A stretch of DNA of 64,000 nt from Erythrobacter sp. YJ-T3-07. Lineage in GTDB: Bacteria > Pseudomonadota > Alphaproteobacteria > Sphingomonadales > Sphingomonadaceae. Both the position numbers and the translations under genes were made by a program. Below, piece by piece: positions 41,433 through 51,203 of this stretch (position 1 is its first letter; every line of letters starts with the position of its first letter). The notes under the pieces were generated by a model that saw only the letters and a list, made by a program, of their open reading frames with translations, was not told the origin of the DNA and did no database searches. The stretch lies in the NCBI RefSeq assembly GCF_015999305.1, contig NZ_JAEAGP010000001.1, forward strand, positions 992,001 to 1,056,000, read 5' to 3'.

Positions 41433-41463
41433 GGGCCCACACACCGGCTTGGTGTGCAGGCCC
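41433..41463 (-). terminator. Terminator-like hairpin downstream of the glycine-zipper gene
   Basis: GGGCCcACACACC (41433-41445) pairs with GGTGTGcaGGCCC (41451-41463) around a 5-base loop. On the minus strand it is followed by a TTT and AT-rich tract. It lies 23 bp beyond the stop of the glycine-zipper gene and 51 bp before the SDR gene start, so it should separate the two transcripts. Confidence 0.7.
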
Positions 41464-41485
41464 AGCGTATTGGGAGATTATCGCC

Positions 41486-41926
41486 TCAGCGGCAGCGCAG
41501 ATCGCCGCGGTCGATCTCGCGGCCGAGCAGGCCGCCGCCGATCGCTCCGATGATCGCGCCGAGCGTCGAATCGGCGGCGATCTGCGAACCGGCGAGCGCA
41601 CCCACGCCCGCGCCGATCACCAGACCGGTCGACCCGTCGCTGCGGCGGCAGCGGTAGCGGCCGTCCTGCCCGCGCCAGACACGGTCGCCGCGATCGAGAC
41701 GCCGCTCCTGGCGTGCCTCGCGCCGGGCATCGCGGTAGCCGCGCCGATACTCGCGCCGGTCGCGATAGTCGCGGCGCTGATACTGGTTCTCGCTGGCGGG
41801 CGTGGCGGAGAAGGGCGAGGCCGCAACGGTGCTGGTGCGGCTCTCGATGGGAAGCTCTGCGGCCAGCGCGGGAGCGGCGGGCAGGGCGAGGGCGGAAGCG
41901 GCGATTGCCATCATGGGGATCTTCAT
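41486..41926 (-). CDS. Glycine-zipper 2TM surface protein
   Basis: A 146-residue exported protein from the ATG at 41926, with a strong AAGGAG 7 bp upstream. The signal peptide ends ALPAAPALAA. A very Arg-rich middle (RRDYRDRREYRRGYRDARRE) follows, and the C-terminal glycine-zipper segment is STGLVIGAGVGALAGSQIAA with GAIIGAIGGGLLGREID, a hallmark of small outer-membrane lipoprotein-like or 2TM proteins. There is no lipobox Cys. Likely an envelope structural protein; exact role unknown. A terminator hairpin follows. Confidence 0.85.
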   Translation of the reverse strand: MKIPMMAIAASALALPAAPALAAELPIESRTSTVAASPFSATPASENQYQRRDYRDRREYRRGYRDARREARQERRLDRGDRVWRGQDGRYRCRRSDGSTGLVIGAGVGALAGSQIAADSTLGAIIGAIGGGLLGREIDRGDLRCR

Positions 41927-42085
41927 CGGGTCACTCCTTCGAATGTTTCTGTCCCAACCAATTCCGAAAAAGCGCCCCGGCTCCCCAACGTCAGATGAAC
42001 GACGCGTTGGCATGGCGATTTGCGGACGAGCCGTGCAAGCCCCGCGGTAAATTAACCATGGTCGGTGCGACGAACCGATCGCCCG

Positions 42086-42694
42086 TCAGTCGATCTTGCG
42101 GACGGTCAGCGCATACCAGTCGCGCTGCGTGCCGTCGCAAGCATTGCCGCGATAGCGCTCTGCTTCCTCAATCGCGAAACCTGCGTGGACATAGGTCTGC
42201 TCGAGCCACGCAGGGCTGGGGAGGTTGGTCCACCGGCCCAGCAGGTCGCGTCCCTCGTCCGGGTGCGCATCGTCGCCGAGCTTGAAGTTGGCGAAATGCC
42301 ACCCTGCGGGCTTCAGCGCGCGGTGAATGCGTCCGAGGATGTCAGGCAGTGCATTGCGCGGGGCGTGCAGCAGGGATGCATGGGCCCACACGGCGTCATA
42401 GCTCTGGAACGCTTCGAGCTCGTCGAACCGCATGACGCGCGCGGGGATGTCGAAGCGTTCCCGCGCCTTGCGTGCCATCGCCGCTGCCGCGTCGGTTGCG
42501 TCGACCCGGAACCCGCGCTTGTGCATGTGGGCCGCGTCCGCGCCGCAACCACACCCCAGTTCGAGCACCGATGCACCCGGCTCCAGCCGATCGAGGAAGG
42601 GGTCGAGGTGTCGGTGCCGGCCCTGCGCGGTGCTGGCGGTGTAGTGCGGCGCGGCCCGCGCGTAATAGTCGATCGTGGCCTGATCGAAGCTCAT
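42086..42694 (-). CDS. Class I SAM-dependent methyltransferase
   Basis: A 202-residue protein with the Rossmann-type SAM motif SVLELGCGCGADAAHMHKRG, acidic strand-end residues in VDATDAAAAM and a motif III-like YDAVWAHASLLHAP. The acceptor cannot be predicted; the small size fits small-molecule methylation or tellurite-resistance-like enzymes (TehB group). The gene overlaps the stop of the upstream exported hydrolase gene by 4 bp (ATGA at 42691-42694), so the two are co-translated and share the operator found upstream of the hydrolase. Confidence 0.87.
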   Translation of the reverse strand: MSFDQATIDYYARAAPHYTASTAQGRHRHLDPFLDRLEPGASVLELGCGCGADAAHMHKRGFRVDATDAAAAMARKARERFDIPARVMRFDELEAFQSYDAVWAHASLLHAPRNALPDILGRIHRALKPAGWHFANFKLGDDAHPDEGRDLLGRWTNLPSPAWLEQTYVHAGFAIEEAERYRGNACDGTQRDWYALTVRKID

Positions 42695-43671
42695 TCGCCT
42701 TTAAGATACTCAGCGAGGAAGGCGAGCGTCGCGGGCCAGATTTCCTGCTGCGCGGCGAGCGTGGCTTCGTCGTAACGGAACTCGCCCTCGGTGCGCTGGA
42801 CGCCGGTGCCCGACAGCGCGTGGCCCGCGCCCGGATAGATCATCGCGACCGTCTCCAGCCCGCCTGCCTGGGCACGCCGCTCGGCGATATTCTGGGCCAT
42901 CCCGCCCGAATTCCAGGTGTTGTCGGCATCGCCGCCCGCGACCAGCACTGGCTCGTCGATATCCTCAACGCGAATGCGCGCGGCGGGGACCCGGTCGGGA
43001 TTGGCGCGGCGTCCTGCATCCTGCGGCGTGCGCAGGCGAACGACCGCGCCGGGGATCGCGTATTTCGCGAATTCCTCTTCCATGCCGAGATAGGGCACGA
43101 AGGGCAGCGGTTCGCCCGCCCATGAGAAGCTGCTGACCTCACCCGGCTTCGCCTGCGGGCCCCAGCCTTCCCAGATCACGTCGCTGGGCACGATCGCGAC
43201 AACGGCTGCAAATCCGTCGATCCGGCTTGCCCCTGCAAGCACGAATTCCGCACCCTTGGATACGCCGTAGAGACCGATGGCATCGGCCTGAACGTCGTCA
43301 CGCGCGCGCAGCCAGTCGCGCGCGATCGCCAGCTTTTCGAGCGGAATGGAGTCGAACGCCTCGGGCAGGTCGGGCAGTTGTCGTGCTGGGGGAAGATAGC
43401 CGGGCGAGTAGTAGGGCAGGCCGAGCACGGCATAGCCCTGCTCGATGAAGCGTGGGGCCGAGCTGCGCGAGCCCATGTCGCCGCCCTCGCTCCCGCCGAG
43501 TACGATGATGGCGGGGAAGGGGCCTTCGCCCTCCGGCGTGGCAAAATAGGCATAGGGCAGTTCTTCGCCGACCATGATTTCGGTCGGGGCGACCGGCGGC
43601 CCCGGATCGGCCGCGGCGCTGGTGGAGAGCCCCAGACCGAACGCGGCAAGAATTGTCAGAAATGTGCGCAA
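42691..43671 (-). CDS. Exported alpha/beta hydrolase (BAAT/dienelactone-hydrolase-like)
   Basis: A 326-residue protein with a signal peptide ending STSAAADPG. The catalytic motifs of the alpha/beta fold are present: GLYGVSKGAEFVL contains the nucleophile elbow (GxSxG), EPVLVAGGDADNTW carries the acid residue, and YPGAGHALSGTG carries the catalytic His. The segment FPAIIVLGGSEGGDMGSR supplies the oxyanion-hole strand. This group includes bile-acid-CoA:amino acid N-acyltransferase C-terminal domains, thioesterases and dienelactone hydrolases. An operator-like palindrome (43688-43707) is 16 bp upstream. Confidence 0.85.
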   Translation of the reverse strand: MRTFLTILAAFGLGLSTSAAADPGPPVAPTEIMVGEELPYAYFATPEGEGPFPAIIVLGGSEGGDMGSRSSAPRFIEQGYAVLGLPYYSPGYLPPARQLPDLPEAFDSIPLEKLAIARDWLRARDDVQADAIGLYGVSKGAEFVLAGASRIDGFAAVVAIVPSDVIWEGWGPQAKPGEVSSFSWAGEPLPFVPYLGMEEEFAKYAIPGAVVRLRTPQDAGRRANPDRVPAARIRVEDIDEPVLVAGGDADNTWNSGGMAQNIAERRAQAGGLETVAMIYPGAGHALSGTGVQRTEGEFRYDEATLAAQQEIWPATLAFLAEYLKGE

Positions 43672-43687
43672 GCATAACCTCCCTTGG

Positions 43688-43707
43688 TGTGTTAGGTGAG
43701 TGTTACA
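43688..43707. promoter_or_regulatory. Second copy of the operator-like palindrome
   Basis: TGTGTTAGGTGAGTGTTACA, a diverged version of the perfect palindrome at 21187-21206; 14 of 20 positions are identical, including both outer arms (TGT...ACA) and the central AGT. It lies 16 bp upstream of the exported alpha/beta hydrolase gene, almost the same distance as the first site from its gene. The symmetry is weaker than in the first copy. It may bind the same repressor. Confidence 0.6.
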
Positions 43708-43751
43708 CCTCTAAGCGATTGTTTCAAGAGGCGGAGAGCCGATCGCGTCGA

Positions 43752-44395
43752 TCAGGTGGCCGGATGCTTGCGGCGAATGTCGTGAACCAGCCGATCCGAT
43801 ACGCGGGGCAGGCTGGCAAGCTCTTCCAGCTCAGCGCGATCCGGCTTGCCGCCCGCATAGACGAGGTGAAAGGCCCGCCGCACCGTCCAGTCGGGTGCCC
43901 CTTGCTCCATCGGGTCCAGCGTGTCTCCCGCCTGGGCGAGGCCGGGCTCGATCACCCGAAAGAACATGCCGCAGCGCCCGCTTTCGACGATCGCTTTCAC
44001 GATGCCCTTGCGGCCCAGATGGCGTTCGATCGTCGCGCATGGCTGGCGCGGCTGGGAAACCTCGATGATTGCGGTGCCGAGGCGGAACCGGTCGCCGATG
44101 CAGACTGCGGTTTCGTCGACCCCGTGAACGAACAGGTTCTCGCCCATGCTGCCCGGCCCGGCCAGCGCGGATGGAGCGTCGAATTGCTGTTTTAGCCAAG
44201 CGTAGTGGTCGGCCGGGTAGAGATGGACAGCCATCGCCGGAAAGCCGTGGTGCTTGCGATCCACCTGCTCGTCACCCGCGACACCGCGCGGCCCGATTTC
44301 AACCGGGCCCTCGAGTGGCGATTTGGCGATGGCGCTGCGTTTGTCGCCGGGAAGCAGGGCTGCGCGTCCGGCGCAGATCGCTTCGACCGTCAGGC

Positions 44396-44399
<4 letters not shown>
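43752..44399 (-). CDS. MOSC domain protein
   Basis: A 215-residue protein starting at a GTG at 44399 that overlaps the rlmN stop (GTGA). The MOSC pattern is clear: [63 protein letters not shown], with the conserved Cys in RQPCATI that may bind sulfur for the molybdenum cofactor. C-terminal residues [18 protein letters not shown] complete the domain. MOSC proteins such as YiiM reduce N-hydroxylated bases with Moco. This fits loosely with the molybdoenzyme operon a few kb away. It is coupled to rlmN. Confidence 0.9.
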
Positions 44400-45649
<1,250 letters not shown>

Positions 45650-45877
45650 GGGAGAGCCGCACATAATCGCTTCTGCGGCGAAATTCCAGCGGCGCACGCA
45701 CATGCCGCCGTCCGGTTCCTGCCGTTGATCGTGTGAAACCGTCAGCTGGGCGAACGAATGTTACCGTAATGCCACAGTTTCTTGTTGTGTGACATTCATG
45801 AAACTTCGCAGGCGGAGAACCATTTCCTTGCTGTGTGCCGCATCGCAGACGGCATGACAAAGAAGGAAGTATCTGAA

Positions 45878-46546
45878 ATGAAAATCGCATTTGCTATTCT
45901 CGCCACCGGTTCCCTGGCCGCGCTCGCCACGCCTGCCGCCGCTCAGGCCGATCCGGACTCGCCGTTCTCGGGTTTCCGCATCCAGGGCACGACCGGCTAT
46001 GACCAGATCACCGCCGGCAGCAGCGTCGATGACGATGGCAACGACAACAACGACCAGTCGGCCGAAGGCGTCATCTATGGTGCCACGATCGGTTACGACG
46101 TCGATCTCGGCAACATCGTGCTCGGCCCGGAAGCCGAACTGACCGGTTCGACCGCCGATACGGATTACGAAGCCGGTGACTTCGAAGGCTTCGGCTTCGG
46201 CAACGTCTCGGCCGGTCGCGACATCTACGTCGGTGCCCGCATCGGTGTGAAGGCCAACCCGAACATGATGTTCTACGCCAAGGGTGGCTACACCAACGCC
46301 CGCCTCAACGTGCGCAGCAGCGACGGCACGACCGAGTTCGACACGAACTACGATCTCGACGGCTACCGCGTCGGCGGCGGTCTCGAATATGCGTTCGGCA
46401 AGAACCTCTTCACCAACATCGAATACCGCTATTCGAACTATTCCAACGCTGAAGTCGATTTCGACGGCACGCTGCCCGATAGCGACCGCTTCGATGTCGA
46501 TACCGACCGTCACCAGGTCACCGTGGGTCTCGGCATGCGCTTCTAA
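45878..46546 (+). CDS. Outer-membrane beta-barrel protein (Omp25/opacity-type)
   Basis: A 222-residue protein from the ATG at 45878, with GAAGGAAG about 8 bp upstream. The signal peptide ends LATPAAAQA. The mature part consists of alternating aromatic and polar strands (FSGFRIQGTTGYDQI, GVIYGATIGYDVDLG, MMFYAKGGYTNARLN, RVGGGLEYAFGKNLFTNIEYRYSNY) and finishes VGLGMRF, with the terminal Phe recognised by the BAM machinery. It resembles eight-strand surface barrels of alphaproteobacteria. Clean codon use and a strong terminator suggest high expression. The role is structural or adhesive, not specified. Confidence 0.92.
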   Translation: MKIAFAILATGSLAALATPAAAQADPDSPFSGFRIQGTTGYDQITAGSSVDDDGNDNNDQSAEGVIYGATIGYDVDLGNIVLGPEAELTGSTADTDYEAGDFEGFGFGNVSAGRDIYVGARIGVKANPNMMFYAKGGYTNARLNVRSSDGTTEFDTNYDLDGYRVGGGLEYAFGKNLFTNIEYRYSNYSNAEVDFDGTLPDSDRFDVDTDRHQVTVGLGMRF

Positions 46547-46570
46547 GCGCACCTGATCTTACGATCTGAA

Positions 46571-46611
46571 AAAGGAGGGCGTGGCTTTGGCGGGCCGCGC
46601 CCTTTCTTTTT
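46571..46611 (+). terminator. Rho-independent terminator after the outer-membrane barrel gene
   Basis: A GC-rich stem includes GGGCG (46577-46581) pairing with CGCCC (46598-46602), extended by flanking A and T bases, followed by TTTCTTTTT. It sits 25 bp after the barrel stop and directly before the stop of the convergent IalB-like gene, which it may also terminate. Confidence 0.82.
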
Positions 46612-46614
46612 GGG

Positions 46615-47103
46615 CTAATCCCGCGCGCAGGCGATGGTTGCCGCGTCGATCGCGGTGGCGACGCCCGACAGGCTGTAGCGGTCGGTGAAGCGGTTGCCGC
46701 CGCGGTCTGTGGCGGACACACTCATCCGGGTGCCGGAGCGCATGGCGGCGACGATCGCCGCGTCCATCCGCTTGTCCTGCGCCCAGGCGTCCGCCTCCCC
46801 AGCGGTCAGACGATAGCTATCCCCGCCGACGCGCAAGGTGACCGAGGGATCGCTCGCCAGGCGGCGCGACAGCCGCACATGCACCTGATTGCGGACCTTG
46901 CGGTTGGGCCAAGTGCCGATGGTCGCATAAGGCTCGAACTCGCGTGCGCCACGGCTGCGCTCCGCCTTGGAGATCGCATAGCAGCGCGGCAGGCGCGGAT
47001 CGCGGAACGCGCCCCAGTCGTCAAACACGCCGAGCGAGGAGCGGGCCAGAGCGGGACTCGCCAGCGTGGCCAGTGCCGCCAGCAGGATCGCGGCGCGCTT
47101 CAC
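46615..47103 (-). CDS. Exported protein resembling the IalB (invasion-associated locus B) family
   Basis: A 162-residue protein from the GTG at 47103, which overlaps the greB stop (GTGA). The signal peptide is AAILLAALATLASPALA. The mature part contains LPRCYAISKAERSRG and TIGTWPNRKVRNQVHVRLSRR, with Cys in RCYAIS and IACARD that could form a disulfide, as in IalB-like domains. RYSLSGVATAIDAATIA forms the C-terminal strand-helix. The family assignment is tentative. In sphingomonads such proteins are periplasmic with unknown function. It is coupled to greB. Confidence 0.68.
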   Translation of the reverse strand: MKRAAILLAALATLASPALARSSLGVFDDWGAFRDPRLPRCYAISKAERSRGAREFEPYATIGTWPNRKVRNQVHVRLSRRLASDPSVTLRVGGDSYRLTAGEADAWAQDKRMDAAIVAAMRSGTRMSVSATDRGGNRFTDRYSLSGVATAIDAATIACARD

Positions 47104-47597
47104 GCCGCCGCGCCCTTGCGCTCGGGGTAGGTGATCTTGAGAACTTCCCATTCGCGCAGGCCCGTGGGGCCTTTGACCATCCGCAGATCGCCGACCTCCG
47201 CGCCGCGCAGCGCGCGTGCCATGGGCGAGCCCCAGCCGATCCGGCCCTCGCTCGCTTCCGCCTCGTCGTTGCCGACCAGGGTGAGCACCTTCTCACGATC
47301 GTCTTCGTCCCCCAGGGTCACGGTCGCACCGAAGAACACTCGGTCCCGGTTGGGCTGGTCGGCGGGGTCGATCACCCGCGCGGACTTCATCCGGCGGGCG
47401 AGATGCGCCAGTTCGCGGTCGATCTCGCGCATCTTCTTGCGCCCGTAGAGATAGTCGCCGTTTTCGGAGCGGTCGCCATTGCCTGCCGCCCAGCTGACGA
47501 TCTCCACGATCTCGGGCCGGGCGGTGCCCAGCAGGTGGTCATAACGCGCCTTCATCGCGGAATAGCCCGCGGGAGTGATCGGATTGTCGCCTTTCAT
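47100..47597 (-). CDS. greB: Transcription elongation factor GreB
   Basis: A 165-residue factor that rescues backtracked RNA polymerase by stimulating transcript cleavage. The N-terminal coiled coil (ITPAGYSAMKARYDHLL) carries the tip acidic residues DRSENGDYLYGR, a GreA/GreB hallmark. The C-terminal FKBP-like domain includes FFGATVTLGDEDD and IGWGSPMARALRGAEVGD. The Arg/Lys-rich linker and the DRVFFGATV segment indicate GreB rather than GreA. Length is typical. It lies 20 bp before the lytic transglycosylase gene end, in the same orientation, and overlaps the IalB-like gene. Confidence 0.95.
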   Translation of the reverse strand: MKGDNPITPAGYSAMKARYDHLLGTARPEIVEIVSWAAGNGDRSENGDYLYGRKKMREIDRELAHLARRMKSARVIDPADQPNRDRVFFGATVTLGDEDDREKVLTLVGNDEAEASEGRIGWGSPMARALRGAEVGDLRMVKGPTGLREWEVLKITYPERKGAAA

Positions 47598-47616
47598 GCC
47601 CCCAGCCTAGCGCGGC

Positions 47617-49569
47617 TCAGCGCAGGAAGTCACCCGCCATTCTGGGCCTGCCGAACTGCGCACGGTCGGGATTGAGCTGTTCGTAGACGGCGGCATTCTC
47701 GATCACGCGCTGGACGTAGTTCTTGGTCTCGTAGATCGGAATCCGTTCGATCCAGGTGACCCAGTCGATCCCGCCATCGCGCGGGTCGCCATTGGCGCGC
47801 AGCCACTTGTTCACGTTGCCCGGGCCCGCATTATAGGCGGCGATGGCGAGGGGGTAGGACCCGCCATAATAGCTCATCATGCGAGCAAAATAGCCATCGC
47901 CCAGCTGCATGTTGTAGCTTGGCACGGCGATCAGATTTTCACGGTCATAGCCAAGCCCCAGCTTGCCCGCCTGTTCGCGCGCGGTGCCCGGCATCAGCTG
48001 CATCAGGCCGCGCGCACCGGCGTGGCTGATCGCATTGGCGGCGAACTGGCTTTCCTGCCGCGCGATCGCGTGAACCATTGTCCAGTTCGCGCCGCCCGGC
48101 GGGGTGACGGTGGGGAAGCCCTGGCTGACGAAGCCGCGATGGCCGTCCGCCGCAGCGGCCTCGGCGACGTTGACGGCCAGATCGCGGCGGCCCGTCTCGC
48201 GTGCCAGTTCGGCAACCAGCGCGTGTTCCTCGGGCGTATCGGCCTGATCCGAAATCGCCTGGTAGAACTGGATTCCGGTGCGCCACGGCGCTCCGCGCGC
48301 AACCTCGCGCACTGCCTTGGTCAGCGCCGCGTTCTCGAATTCGGCGCGCTGCTGCGCGGTGGGCAGGGCAACGCTGTCCCCGCCGAGCGGCGGGACTTCG
48401 CGGCCCAGCTTGGCGAGCGCCAGCTGACCGTAAAAACGGTCGGCATAGCGCGCAGCCATCTCGTAATAGCGGTTGGCTTCGCTGCGGTCGCCCGCCCGTT
48501 CGGAGGCGAGGCCGGCCCAGTAGAACCCCTTGGAGCGGGTCTGCGGGGTTTGCGCCGCCGCGCCATAGCGGTAGAACAGCGGCGCTGCGCGGCCGGGCTG
48601 GCCGAGGTTCCAGTAGGCGTTGGTCCCGCCCAGCCACATCAGCGAGGTGTAGTCGTCGCGCAGGCGATAGGCTTCCTTGCTGATATCGGTGCCCGGCGCG
48701 AACAGATCGTCGACCTTCGCGGCAATCTGCGCGGACGGATCGGAACCCGCACCGCGCGCCACGCGCAGCGCTTCGCCAACGAAATCTTCCGGGTCGAAGG
48801 CAGGGCGCTGGAACGACGGACGGCTGGCGAGCAGCGTGATTGCCTGCGGCAGCTGCCGGTTTTCGCGGTAATACTTCGCCAGATTATAGACGTAGCCCGC
48901 ATCCTGATTGGCATCGGGGGGAACCGGCAGGCCCTGGCTTTCGGGCGAATAGCCCTGGATCAGCGCGAGCCGCGCCATGAACATATCGCGCTTGGCGGGC
49001 GAGACGCGGTTGATCTGCCGTTGCGAGGCTTCCAGCGCGCTCTGCCACAGCAGCGCGTCCATTCGCGCGTCGTCATCAGCGGGCGAGAACTGGTTGCCGA
49101 AGATCGACAGCAGGTAGGGCTCGCTGGTCGCACTCATGCTGCCGCCGCGCCATGCCTCGCGGGCAATGGCGGCGGCTTCGGGCCGCCCGACCGAGGACAG
49201 CGCGAGCGCGTAACGCGCCTTGCCCGCATTGGTGAGCGGGGGCAGCGCGTCGAAATACGCAACCAGACTTTCCGGGCTGGCAACGCTTTCATCCAGCGCG
49301 TTTTCGGCCCGCACGCGCAGCCGGTCTGCCTGCGGGAAGTCGGGGTAGGCGAGCAGGAAGCTCGCATAATCGGTGAAGGGCAGGCTGTCCTGACCGATCA
49401 GATAATCCCACCGCGCGACGACCTGCGCCATCTGCGACGGGGCGGACGCGATCAGGTCTGCCCGCGCACGATCCCAGCTCGACGCATCCTGCGCGTAGGC
49501 GGGTGGGACGATCGAGGTGGTGGAAACTAGCGCAAGCGCCAAAAAGGGGAGTCTGGTCATGCTGGACAT
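47617..49569 (-). CDS. slt: Soluble lytic murein transglycosylase (Slt70-like)
   Basis: About 650 residues from the ATG at 49569 (a second ATG at 49560 is possible), with a signal peptide ending VPPAYAQ. A long superhelical N-terminal part precedes the GH23 domain: AIARQESQFAANAISHAGA contains the catalytic Glu, then GLMQLMPGTAREQA, and AIAAYNAGPGNVNKWL. Length and layout match E. coli Slt70. It cleaves the MurNAc-GlcNAc bond to leave 1,6-anhydro ends in the periplasm. It is convergent with nothing and lies between greB and the divergent dapA. Confidence 0.93.
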   Translation of the reverse strand: MSSMTRLPFLALALVSTTSIVPPAYAQDASSWDRARADLIASAPSQMAQVVARWDYLIGQDSLPFTDYASFLLAYPDFPQADRLRVRAENALDESVASPESLVAYFDALPPLTNAGKARYALALSSVGRPEAAAIAREAWRGGSMSATSEPYLLSIFGNQFSPADDDARMDALLWQSALEASQRQINRVSPAKRDMFMARLALIQGYSPESQGLPVPPDANQDAGYVYNLAKYYRENRQLPQAITLLASRPSFQRPAFDPEDFVGEALRVARGAGSDPSAQIAAKVDDLFAPGTDISKEAYRLRDDYTSLMWLGGTNAYWNLGQPGRAAPLFYRYGAAAQTPQTRSKGFYWAGLASERAGDRSEANRYYEMAARYADRFYGQLALAKLGREVPPLGGDSVALPTAQQRAEFENAALTKAVREVARGAPWRTGIQFYQAISDQADTPEEHALVAELARETGRRDLAVNVAEAAAADGHRGFVSQGFPTVTPPGGANWTMVHAIARQESQFAANAISHAGARGLMQLMPGTAREQAGKLGLGYDRENLIAVPSYNMQLGDGYFARMMSYYGGSYPLAIAAYNAGPGNVNKWLRANGDPRDGGIDWVTWIERIPIYETKNYVQRVIENAAVYEQLNPDRAQFGRPRMAGDFLR

Positions 49570-49672
49570 TATGGCCGCTGGCTCCTTATCAGGCACTGAA
49601 CGAAGGGATTGATGGGGCGACGAAAGCTCCGTTTCTCGCCCCTCATATAAGCTCAACGCAGGAGCGACTCAA

Positions 49673-50554
49673 ATGTTCTCAGGCTCAATCCCCGCGCTCG
49701 TCACTCCCTTTCGGGACGGCAAGGTCGACGAGGCGGCGTTCCGCACGCTGGTCGACTGGCAGATCGAGCAGGGCAGCGCCGCGCTGGTGCCCTGCGGGAC
49801 TACCGGCGAAGCTTCCACGCTTTCCAACGCCGAGCACCACCGGGTGATCGAGATGTGCGTGGAGCAGGCGGCGGGCCGCGTGCCGATCATCGCGGGCTGC
49901 GGCAGCAACGACACCAACAATGCGCTGCTGCACCTCAAGTTCGCCAAGAAGGCCGGGGTAACCGCCGGACTGTGCGTCGCCCCCTATTACAACAAGCCGA
50001 GCCAGGCCGGGCTGATCGCGCATTTCAGCCACCTGGCCGAGCATGGCGACCTGCCGATCGTGCTCTACAACGTGCCGGGCCGCACGGTGACCGATCTCCA
50101 GCCGGAAACGGTGTGCGAGCTGGCGGAGAAGTTCCCCGAGGTGATCGTGGCGATCAAGGACGCGAGCGAGGATCTGTCGCGCGTCGCCGACCACCGCATG
50201 GGTATCTCCAGAGATTTCTGCCAGCTTTCGGGCAATGACGAACTGGCGCTGCCGTTCAATGCGGCGGGCGGATCGGGCTGCATCTCGGTGACTGCCAACG
50301 TCGCGCCCGCGCTGTGCGCCGAATTCCAGAAGGCCTGCGCCGACAATGATCTGGTCCGCGCGCGCGAACTCAACGACCGGCTCTACCCGTTGCACTACGC
50401 GATGTTCGAGGATTCGAGCCCGGCGCCGGTGAAGTATGCGCTGTCACGCACGCAAAGCTGGATGACCGACGAGGTGCGCCTGCCGCTGGTCGCCTGCTCC
50501 GACCACGCCCGCCGCGCGGTCGACAAGGCGCTGGAGCACGCGGGGCTGGTGTAA
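49673..50554 (+). CDS. dapA: 4-hydroxy-tetrahydrodipicolinate synthase
   Basis: A 293-residue (beta/alpha)8 lyase that condenses pyruvate and aspartate semialdehyde in lysine and meso-DAP synthesis. Typical segments are LVPCGTTGEASTLSNAEH, the Tyr-containing VLYNVPGRTVTDLQ, and the Schiff-base Lys in VIVAIKDASEDL. The ATG at 49673 has GCAGGAGC about 7 bp upstream. Length is normal. The stop TAA overlaps the ATG of a small membrane-protein gene (TAATG), so dapA is coupled to two small envelope genes. Divergent from slt with a 103-bp spacer. Confidence 0.97.
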   Translation: MFSGSIPALVTPFRDGKVDEAAFRTLVDWQIEQGSAALVPCGTTGEASTLSNAEHHRVIEMCVEQAAGRVPIIAGCGSNDTNNALLHLKFAKKAGVTAGLCVAPYYNKPSQAGLIAHFSHLAEHGDLPIVLYNVPGRTVTDLQPETVCELAEKFPEVIVAIKDASEDLSRVADHRMGISRDFCQLSGNDELALPFNAAGGSGCISVTANVAPALCAEFQKACADNDLVRARELNDRLYPLHYAMFEDSSPAPVKYALSRTQSWMTDEVRLPLVACSDHARRAVDKALEHAGLV

Positions 50555-50781
50555 TGATCTTCGGGGTCGTTCTGGTCTTGGTGGGAGCGTTCACGATCGT
50601 AACGGCGCACCGCCGAGCCATGGATGCGCAACGGCGGATGCATATCGGTGAGGATCGTTTCTTCGAAGAAAGGCGCGCGCTTGCTGCCTATCCGCAGTTG
50701 CACGACATGAGATTCTTCCGTTGGAGTGGCTGGCTGACCCTCATCTGTGGTGTGCTGCTGATTGCCAAGGATATCACGTGA
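50554..50781 (+). CDS. Small hypothetical membrane protein coupled to dapA
   Basis: A 75-residue protein with two hydrophobic segments (IFGVVLVLVGAFTIVTA near the start and WLTLICGVLLIAKDI at the end) joined by a basic, helical middle (HRRAMDAQRRMHIGEDRFFEERR). Its ATG uses the last base of the dapA stop, and its own stop overlaps the next gene's GTG (GTGA). Such tight coupling suggests production linked to dapA. No family recognised; topology suggests both ends on one side of the inner membrane. Confidence 0.7.
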   Translation: MIFGVVLVLVGAFTIVTAHRRAMDAQRRMHIGEDRFFEERRALAAYPQLHDMRFFRWSGWLTLICGVLLIAKDIT

Positions 50782-51197
50782 TCCGCGCCCTGCTTCTCCT
50801 CACCATAATGCCCGCGCTTGCGAATTGTGGTGGCTCCGTCGAGCCCGATCGTACAGCCGAAGAAGAAGTGTGGAATCTGAAGCAGGACACGCTGATCCAT
50901 AGTGCTCCGTTCACAGAGCTGTCCGTCTCACAAGACGGAAGTTTGGCTCTGGACAGAAGGACTCTGGGCAAAGCCGAATTGCCTGACGTGATGGCGCAGT
51001 TGACGCGGCTGGAGCCTGCGCCTGTTCTGGTCGTAACCTACGAAGGCGGAGAGACGCCCGAAGCATGGCCTGAGACGATCGCGATTGCCGAATCTGGTTA
51101 TTGTGACTTGCCAGATACTTGGTGCTGGAAAGGGCCGTCTGCGGATGCGCCGCAGGAAATTCGCGAGAAACGCCGCAATCTGCACGACGAGAAATAG
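50778..51197 (+). CDS. Small hypothetical lipoprotein coupled to the preceding membrane protein
   Basis: A 139-residue protein from the GTG at 50778. The leader IRALLLLTIMPALANCGGS ends in a lipobox (LANC), so it is probably lipidated. The mature part includes SLALDRRTLGKAELPDVMAQ and VLVVTYEGGETPEAWPET, which look like a small alpha/beta unit, and a Cys pair (SGYCDLPDTWCWKG) that could form a disulfide. The pattern of a central ELP-x-VMAQLTRL helix after a short strand is reminiscent of ExbD-like periplasmic domains, but this is weak. It forms an overlapping unit with dapA and the small membrane protein. Confidence 0.68.
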   Translation: MIRALLLLTIMPALANCGGSVEPDRTAEEEVWNLKQDTLIHSAPFTELSVSQDGSLALDRRTLGKAELPDVMAQLTRLEPAPVLVVTYEGGETPEAWPETIAIAESGYCDLPDTWCWKGPSADAPQEIREKRRNLHDEK

Positions 51198-51203
51198 GCG
51201 GAC

